Part shown: piece by piece, positions 6,226-9,542 of the stretch
How the letters are laid out: each line of letters begins with the position of its first letter
Position numbering within the stretch: position 1 is the stretch's first letter
Assembly: GCA_007125435.1 (NCBI GenBank)
Contig: SLDF01000123.1
Span: 1 to 9,542, forward strand
Direction: 5' to 3'
Source: Saprospiraceae bacterium
GTDB taxonomy: Bacteria > Bacteroidota > Bacteroidia > Chitinophagales > Saprospiraceae
Length of the DNA: 9,542 nt
Notes under the pieces: model-generated
What the model was told of the DNA's origin: nothing
The model's input: only the letters and a program-made list of their open reading frames with translations
Databases searched by the model: none
Made by a program: the position numbers and the translations under genes

Positions 6226-7536
6226 TCACTTACCCACACCCTTAAGGGTTATATAAAATGTCGTACCAAGATCCTTTGCACTTTTAACCTGAATATTGCC
6301 ATCCAGCTTCTCTAGTAAATCTTGAACAATATAAAGACCAAGTCCCATGCCTTTCTCTCTATTGGTACCATAAGTCGACGAAACATTGAAAGTAAATAAA
6401 CGACTCACCTGATCTGAAGACATACCAATGCCGTTATCTTCAACTGAGATAATGATATTATTGTCTTTTATCGTGGCATCGATAGTAATCCTCCCTTGTG
6501 GGGGTGTGAATTTTATCGCATTATTGATCAAATTTCTCAGAATTACTTGCAGCATCTCTTGATCAGAAAAGACTAATAAATTTTCATCAACAGCATTATC
6601 AACAGATATTTCTTTATAAGCAGTCAATCCGGACACTGACATGATCACCTTGTGTACTTCATTATGGACATTGAGACCCTTGAATTGTGGCTCGATATTC
6701 TTTATCTGAGACCTTGACCAGGTCAGTACATTATCAAGCATAGATGATGTGTAGCGCAATTGGGTAAGCATTTCAGATTTGATCTCCTCCTCCTCTTCTT
6801 TCGTAAGGTCCTCTTCTGTCAATAGCTCAAGAGAATTGTGTAGAGTAGCCAAAGGACCTCTAAAGTCATGTGAAACGATGGAGAAAAGTTTATCTTTTTC
6901 ACTATTCAAAAACTCAAGAGCCTTTTTTTGGTCAGCCATTTCGTGTGCCCTTTTCTGAGATAAAATACGCTCTTTCTGGTAGTTGGACAGTATAAACTTC
7001 ATTGTGACGTAGATCACAGTCATTGAAATGACAAATGCCAAACTCACATCAACAAACTCTTCGGTTCTACTTGAATAATTATTGAAAATGAGACCTGGCC
7101 TAAAATACTCAATACACAATAGGCCAATACCTATTATTAAGCTTAATACAAACCAATACTTTCCATATTTGACACCAGTAACAGCAGAAATGATATGAGA
7201 GGCCATGAAAAAGTAGAGAAGCGTTGTACCTGACGCACCTGCATTTACAAAATAATTTGCTATCAATGCACCTAAGAACACAATGATTAAAAGGGATACA
7301 CTCAAGGTAAATTGTCGTTTGAAACGACTGAAGTAATAGACAGCTGTTAGAGGAATTAGAAGAAACGCCATCAATATTGTCTGACTATAGATACCGAGAT
7401 AATAATTGGCGGGTATAAAAATGACACACAAGATAAAGCTGAATAAGCAAATACCATTAAATACCCGGTTCTCCATTGAGAAGTCTTCAGCTTTCCCAAC
7501 ACCAAGGTCAAAATAATGTATTAATGATTTTATCAT
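6226..7536 (-). CDS. Membrane-bound sensor histidine kinase (six TM helices, HisKA, HATPase_c)
   Basis: The product is 436 residues. Six hydrophobic helices occupy about residues 27-46, 52-69, 77-97, 103-120, 126-145 and 162-184 with short loops, so the sensor is the membrane domain itself. A short coiled-coil linker (185-212) leads to the HisKA domain. Its H-box FSIVSHDFRGPLATL carries the phospho-accepting His223. The ATPase domain has the N-box LRNLINNAIKF (335-339 Asn residues), the G1 box DNGIG (367-371), an F-box-like RLFTF (379-383) and the G2 box GMGLGL (396-401). All catalytic motifs are intact. There is no receiver domain and no response regulator gene in the window, so it is an orphan kinase. 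Its ligand is unknown. The next gene downstream is separated by the mobile element, and the transporter upstream by 348 bases, so it is probably monocistronic. Confidence 0.93.
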   Translation of the reverse strand: MIKSLIHYFDLGVGKAEDFSMENRVFNGICLFSFILCVIFIPANYYLGIYSQTILMAFLLIPLTAVYYFSRFKRQFTLSVSLLIIVFLGALIANYFVNAGASGTTLLYFFMASHIISAVTGVKYGKYWFVLSLIIGIGLLCIEYFRPGLIFNNYSSRTEEFVDVSLAFVISMTVIYVTMKFILSNYQKERILSQKRAHEMADQKKALEFLNSEKDKLFSIVSHDFRGPLATLHNSLELLTEEDLTKEEEEEIKSEMLTQLRYTSSMLDNVLTWSRSQIKNIEPQFKGLNVHNEVHKVIMSVSGLTAYKEISVDNAVDENLLVFSDQEMLQVILRNLINNAIKFTPPQGRITIDATIKDNNIIISVEDNGIGMSSDQVSRLFTFNVSSTYGTNREKGMGLGLYIVQDLLEKLDGNIQVKSAKDLGTTFYITLKGVGK

Positions 7537-7552
7537 ATCAGCTATTCAACGA

Positions 7553-7593
7553 GCACATGAGTATACAAATTTATACACTTTATTTTCATGTGC
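7553..7593 (-). promoter_or_regulatory. Putative promoter of the histidine kinase gene within an 8-bp inverted repeat
   Basis: On the minus strand TAAATTTG (7573 to 7566) exactly fits the Bacteroidota -7 consensus TAnnTTTG and ends 29 bases before the kinase ATG. A TTTG at 7605-7602 lies 28 bases upstream, longer than the usual spacing of about 20, so the -33 element is uncertain. The -7 box is flanked symmetrically by GCACATGA (7553-7560) and TCATGTGC (7586-7593), a perfect 8-base inverted repeat centred on the box. It could be an operator or a leader hairpin. Confidence 0.45.
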
Positions 7594-7733
7594 ACTATTA
7601 TCAAACGTACTTGAATGTGAATAAATATATATTTAAATTAAAATATTTAAGAACTCACTCAATATATCGTGTCATTCAATCAATAAATCGCCCCTCAGAA
7701 ACATTTGCACCACAAAACGTCAAACTTTGGTCT
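7594..7733. other. AT-rich intergenic region between the kinase and a putative small-RNA unit
   Basis: This is the first part of the 348-base gap between the kinase and the transporter. It is strongly AT-rich around 7621-7650. The plus-strand open frame crossing the gap (7476-7931) has no domain-like content and overlaps both neighbouring genes antisense, so it is not called. Confidence 0.4.
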
Positions 7734-7809
7734 TACATTTGTAATGCATATCAAATTGTGCTGCATTTTAAGGTTGGGCGGGACATCCATACGGTGTTCC
7801 GCTTTTTTT
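7734..7809 (+). ncRNA. Candidate small RNA unit (promoter-like box plus intrinsic terminator)
   Basis: TACATTTG (7734-7741) fits TAnnTTTG on the plus strand. A TTTG lies upstream at 26-base spacing, somewhat too long. About 35 bases later a strong hairpin is followed by seven T residues. A transcript from the box would be about 60 nt, contains no open frame and would not belong to any plus-strand gene. The unit is inferred from these two signals alone, and I do not recognise a known RNA family. Confidence 0.35.
7778..7809 (+). terminator. Intrinsic (Rho-independent) terminator, plus strand
   Basis: GCGGGACA (7778-7785) pairs with TGTTCCGC (7795-7802) over eight base pairs including one G-U pair. 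The inner CC/GG can extend the stem, and TTTTTTT follows at 7803-7809. Read on the minus strand the stem is followed by CCAACCTTAAAAT rather than a T-run, so it is directional for plus-strand transcripts. No annotated plus-strand gene ends here. Confidence 0.7.
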
Positions 7810-7884
7810 ATGCTCTATATTATAATTGCCAATTTGCATTAAAAATGTACTCTTTTTCACCCAAGTCATTGATCGCAATATATA

Positions 7885-8787
7885 TCATGACGCCGGTAAA
7901 CCATCACTACTCCTCGATTTTCCGAGATTGATTTTTCCAAACCAGAAAGCAACAAGAGACCCTGTTCCAAACATAATGAGTGAATAGATAGCAGGAACGA
8001 TAGCAATAGTAGAGTTATTTAATAAAGTTGCAGATGCAGCGATAGCGATAGCAAGGGTTCCATTCTGAATGCCTGACTCTATCGAGATCGTCGCAGCTTG
8101 TCTAAAGCCGAGCCCTACAAGTTTTCCAACAAGAAAGCCCATAGCTAATGTCAGTACATTCAATGTAAAGGCAGGCGCACCTGTCTGAATAAAGAAGGGT
8201 ATGACATTCTCTCTGTCTTTTAATATGATGCCGATGATTACAATAGCGATGAATATAGCAGATGCTATTTTCACAGGTCGCTGTACTCGATTAGCCAAGG
8301 CAGGCATTCGCTGTTTTAGATACATACCTATGGATACCGGTATCACAGTGATAATCATGATTTGTGCCATTGTCCTCAATACAGGTAGCTTTACATATTG
8401 GCCACTACCCATGTGTATTTCCATGGCATAATTGACAATAAAAGGAATGGTCACAATGGTAATAAAACTAGAAATAGCAGTAAGGGTGATGGATAATGCC
8501 GCGTCACACTTAGCAAGATACGCAAAAAGATTAGAGGTCGCCCCGCCGGGAATCGCCGCCAATAATATGATACCAACAGCAAACTCTGCTCTTGTCTCCC
8601 AGAATGCCATCAAGCCAAATGCCAACAGCGGTAACAATACAAGCTGACATACCAAACCTGTTATTACAGCCTTTGGATAAATGGTAATTCTTTTGAAATC
8701 ATCTATCGTAAGCGCAAGTCCCATACCTAACATAATGACGCCCAGCGCCAAAGGGAGAAATATCTCCGTAAGAATGTTTGCCTCCAT
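7885..8787 (-). CDS. Bile acid:sodium symporter (BASS/SBF) family transporter
   Basis: The 300-residue product is almost wholly hydrophobic, with about nine or ten membrane helices, the normal size for bacterial BASS proteins. It carries the two signature helices that break and cross at the sodium sites. One is PGGATSN (residues 80-86), followed by LAKCDAALSITLTAISS with Ser99 and Thr103. The other is IESGIQNGTLAIAIAA with Glu237, Gln241 and Asn242. Gln48 in the second helix also fits a conserved site. BASS proteins import organic anions (bile acids, pantoate, pyruvate, other carboxylates or sulfonates) with sodium across the inner membrane. The substrate cannot be told from sequence. The start at 8787 gives the usual short N-terminus before helix 1. 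The C-terminal tail (285-300) is polar. It is apparently a single-gene unit with no accessory gene beside it. Confidence 0.92.
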   Translation of the reverse strand: MEANILTEIFLPLALGVIMLGMGLALTIDDFKRITIYPKAVITGLVCQLVLLPLLAFGLMAFWETRAEFAVGIILLAAIPGGATSNLFAYLAKCDAALSITLTAISSFITIVTIPFIVNYAMEIHMGSGQYVKLPVLRTMAQIMIITVIPVSIGMYLKQRMPALANRVQRPVKIASAIFIAIVIIGIILKDRENVIPFFIQTGAPAFTLNVLTLAMGFLVGKLVGLGFRQAATISIESGIQNGTLAIAIAASATLLNNSTIAIVPAIYSLIMFGTGSLVAFWFGKINLGKSRSSDGLPAS

Positions 8788-8964
8788 ATTTTCAAATGTC
8801 GTTTGGTCAAATAATCAAGCAGCATCATATACCTAAACCACAGTACATCAAAACCACTCATGGCTCTAAAGTATAAAAGTTTGTCCATTTAAAGCGAAAA
8901 AACTTCAAGCGATTTATAGAATATGACTAACTATTAAATCTGCTGTTTAGAAAAAAAGGCTTGA
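8788..8964. other. Upstream region of the BASS transporter gene
   Basis: AT-rich intergenic sequence. On the minus strand GACATTTG, one mismatch from TAnnTTTG, lies within ten bases of the transporter start, too close to be its -7 box. No convincing promoter pair, riboswitch fold or terminator was identified, although transcription of the transporter must start here. Confidence 0.35.
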
Positions 8965-9196
8965 TTTTTCCTTTTCTTTCTTCTCTATGATAGGTGCATT
9001 TCAATTTATCGCTTTGGGCATCACCCTCCACTGCGTTACGGGTCGCTACGTTACAGGGCTCCCTGGACGGTCGGCCTCAGCTTCATTATCATTACGCTGA
9101 GTCTGGCTCCTTGCGTCGCCACCCTTCCACATCGCTGATGCAAGACAGTGGAGAAGGACAAAGAACCAAGGGGATGAGATAAGACAAAAGGAAAAA
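8965..9196. repeat. Polypyrimidine/polypurine inverted arms enclosing copy 3 of the GC-rich element
   Basis: TTTTTCCTTTT (8965-8975) is exactly complementary to AAAAGGAAAAA (9186-9196). Extending to 8985 and 9176 keeps 17 of 21 positions paired. The two arms are almost equidistant (42 and 44 bases) from the ends of the inner GCATCA/TGATGC repeat of copy 3. The entire 232-base block can fold as a single long hairpin. Confidence 0.6.
9011..9141 (+). repeat. GC-rich interspersed element, copy 3
   Basis: It starts GCTTTGGGCATCACCC and ends CACATCGCTGATGC. The left part (GTTACGGGTCGCTACGTTAC) is nearly identical to copy 1, while the centre differs and contains its own inverted pair, CTCAGC (9074-9079) with GCTGAG (9096-9101). 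The terminal inverted repeat is GCATCA (9018-9023)/TGATGC (9136-9141). The plus-strand open frame across it is a translation of the repeat and is not called. Confidence 0.8.
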
Positions 9197-9239
9197 GATA
9201 AAAGTATGAAGAATGTTAAAGATCAAAGATATGAAGAAG

Positions 9240-9264
9240 CTTAGGAGCACAGAGACTTAGGAGC
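9240..9264 (+). repeat. Short direct repeat CTTAGGAGC x2
   Basis: CTTAGGAGC occurs at 9240-9248 and again at 9256-9264, a 16-base period, within a purine-rich stretch (9145-9265). It is probably low-complexity intergenic sequence; no function is apparent. Confidence 0.5.
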
Positions 9265-9308
9265 TTAAGTGTAGTCACTAGTTATTTGATATCTTTTTGA
9301 ACACTCCC

Positions 9309-9542
9309 GTTTAATTCGCTGCGCTCATGTTTAACTCGCTACGCTAGCGTTTACAGCAGAGCTTCAATTGGAGATTTTTCGGCAATTTGTTAGTCAGGAG
9401 CTCTCATATAAATAGAACTTGAAAGCCTACAGCCGACTTCAAGCCTAAACAGCGGAGAGTACGGAGTTCTCGCAGCGTAAACAGCAAACGGAGGCGATAG
9501 CCGATCGTTTGCATAAACAGCGAAGCGTAAACAACGGACAAC
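9309..9542. repeat. Cluster of GTTTA.../...TAAAC short repeats in inverted halves, continuing past the edge
   Basis: The left half has tandem 20-base units GTTTAATTCGCTGCGCTCAT (9309-9328) and GTTTAACTCGCTACGCTAGC (9329-9348), then GTTTACAGC (9349-9357). The right half carries the opposite orientation: TAAACAGCGG (9446-9455), TAAACAGC (9478-9485), TAAACAGCG (9514-9522) and TAAACAACGG (9528-9537). Between the last units CAAACG (9485-9490) pairs with CGTTTG (9506-9511), with an inner GGC/GCC stem. No gene is visible from 8788 to the window end. Confidence 0.6.

Noticed and set aside
7476..7931. Plus-strand open frame of 151 residues between and overlapping the kinase and the transporter
   Set aside because: It overlaps both strong genes antisense, has an erratic composition rich in Tyr, His and Ile, and crosses a strong terminator at 7778-7809.
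8994..9182. Plus-strand open frame of 62 residues
   Set aside because: It lies almost entirely inside repeat copy 3 and reads as repeat translation.
9309..9542. CRISPR array
   Set aside because: The units are short, degenerate, in two orientations and without regular spacers, and no cas gene is present.
1..9542. Defence system, prophage, tRNA, rRNA or origin of replication
   Set aside because: No coding or structural signature of any of these was seen on either strand.

Overview
The window looks like a chromosomal segment of a low-to-moderate GC Bacteroidota bacterium, possibly a Saprospiria-like lineage. The main support is the gene run TPR protein - DUF4292 lipoprotein - EnvC-like M23 protein, an arrangement I associate with Bacteroidota. 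There is also a TAnnTTTG-type promoter box before the histidine kinase, an absence of obvious Shine-Dalgarno sites, and large repeat-filled intergenic spaces.

Layout. Positions 1-75 (minus) hold the first 25 codons of an arginine deiminase/amidinotransferase-family gene that runs off the left edge. Positions 76-1020 are non-coding and repeat-bearing: one isolated 22-bp element end (124-145) and two copies of a GC-rich interspersed element (341-453 plus, 778-915 minus). Positions 1021-2046 (plus) encode an unrecognised two-helix membrane protein with a long coiled coil. Converging on it is a minus-strand cluster: a TPR protein (4218-5891), a DUF4292 lipoprotein (3330-4139) and an EnvC-like murein hydrolase activator (2075-3373). 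Upstream of the TPR gene lies a 231-bp inverted-repeat element (5946-6176) resembling a MITE. Then come an orphan six-helix membrane histidine kinase (6226-7536, minus), an intergenic region with a plus-strand hairpin/T-run and a promoter-like box (possible small RNA), and a bile acid:sodium symporter-family transporter (7885-8787, minus). The right end (8788-9542) is non-coding. It holds a third copy of the GC-rich element inside complementary polypyrimidine/polypurine arms, then a cluster of short GTTTA.../...TAAAC repeats that continues past the edge.

How the genes fit together. The TPR/DUF4292/EnvC run is probably one cell-envelope transcription unit. The EnvC-like protein has lost the usual metal ligands of its LytM domain, so it should activate an amidase rather than cut peptidoglycan itself. 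The kinase and transporter look like independent single genes. I see no defence system, phage, CRISPR, tRNA or rRNA. The most interesting content is the non-coding repeats: two structured mobile or repetitive families and one candidate small RNA.
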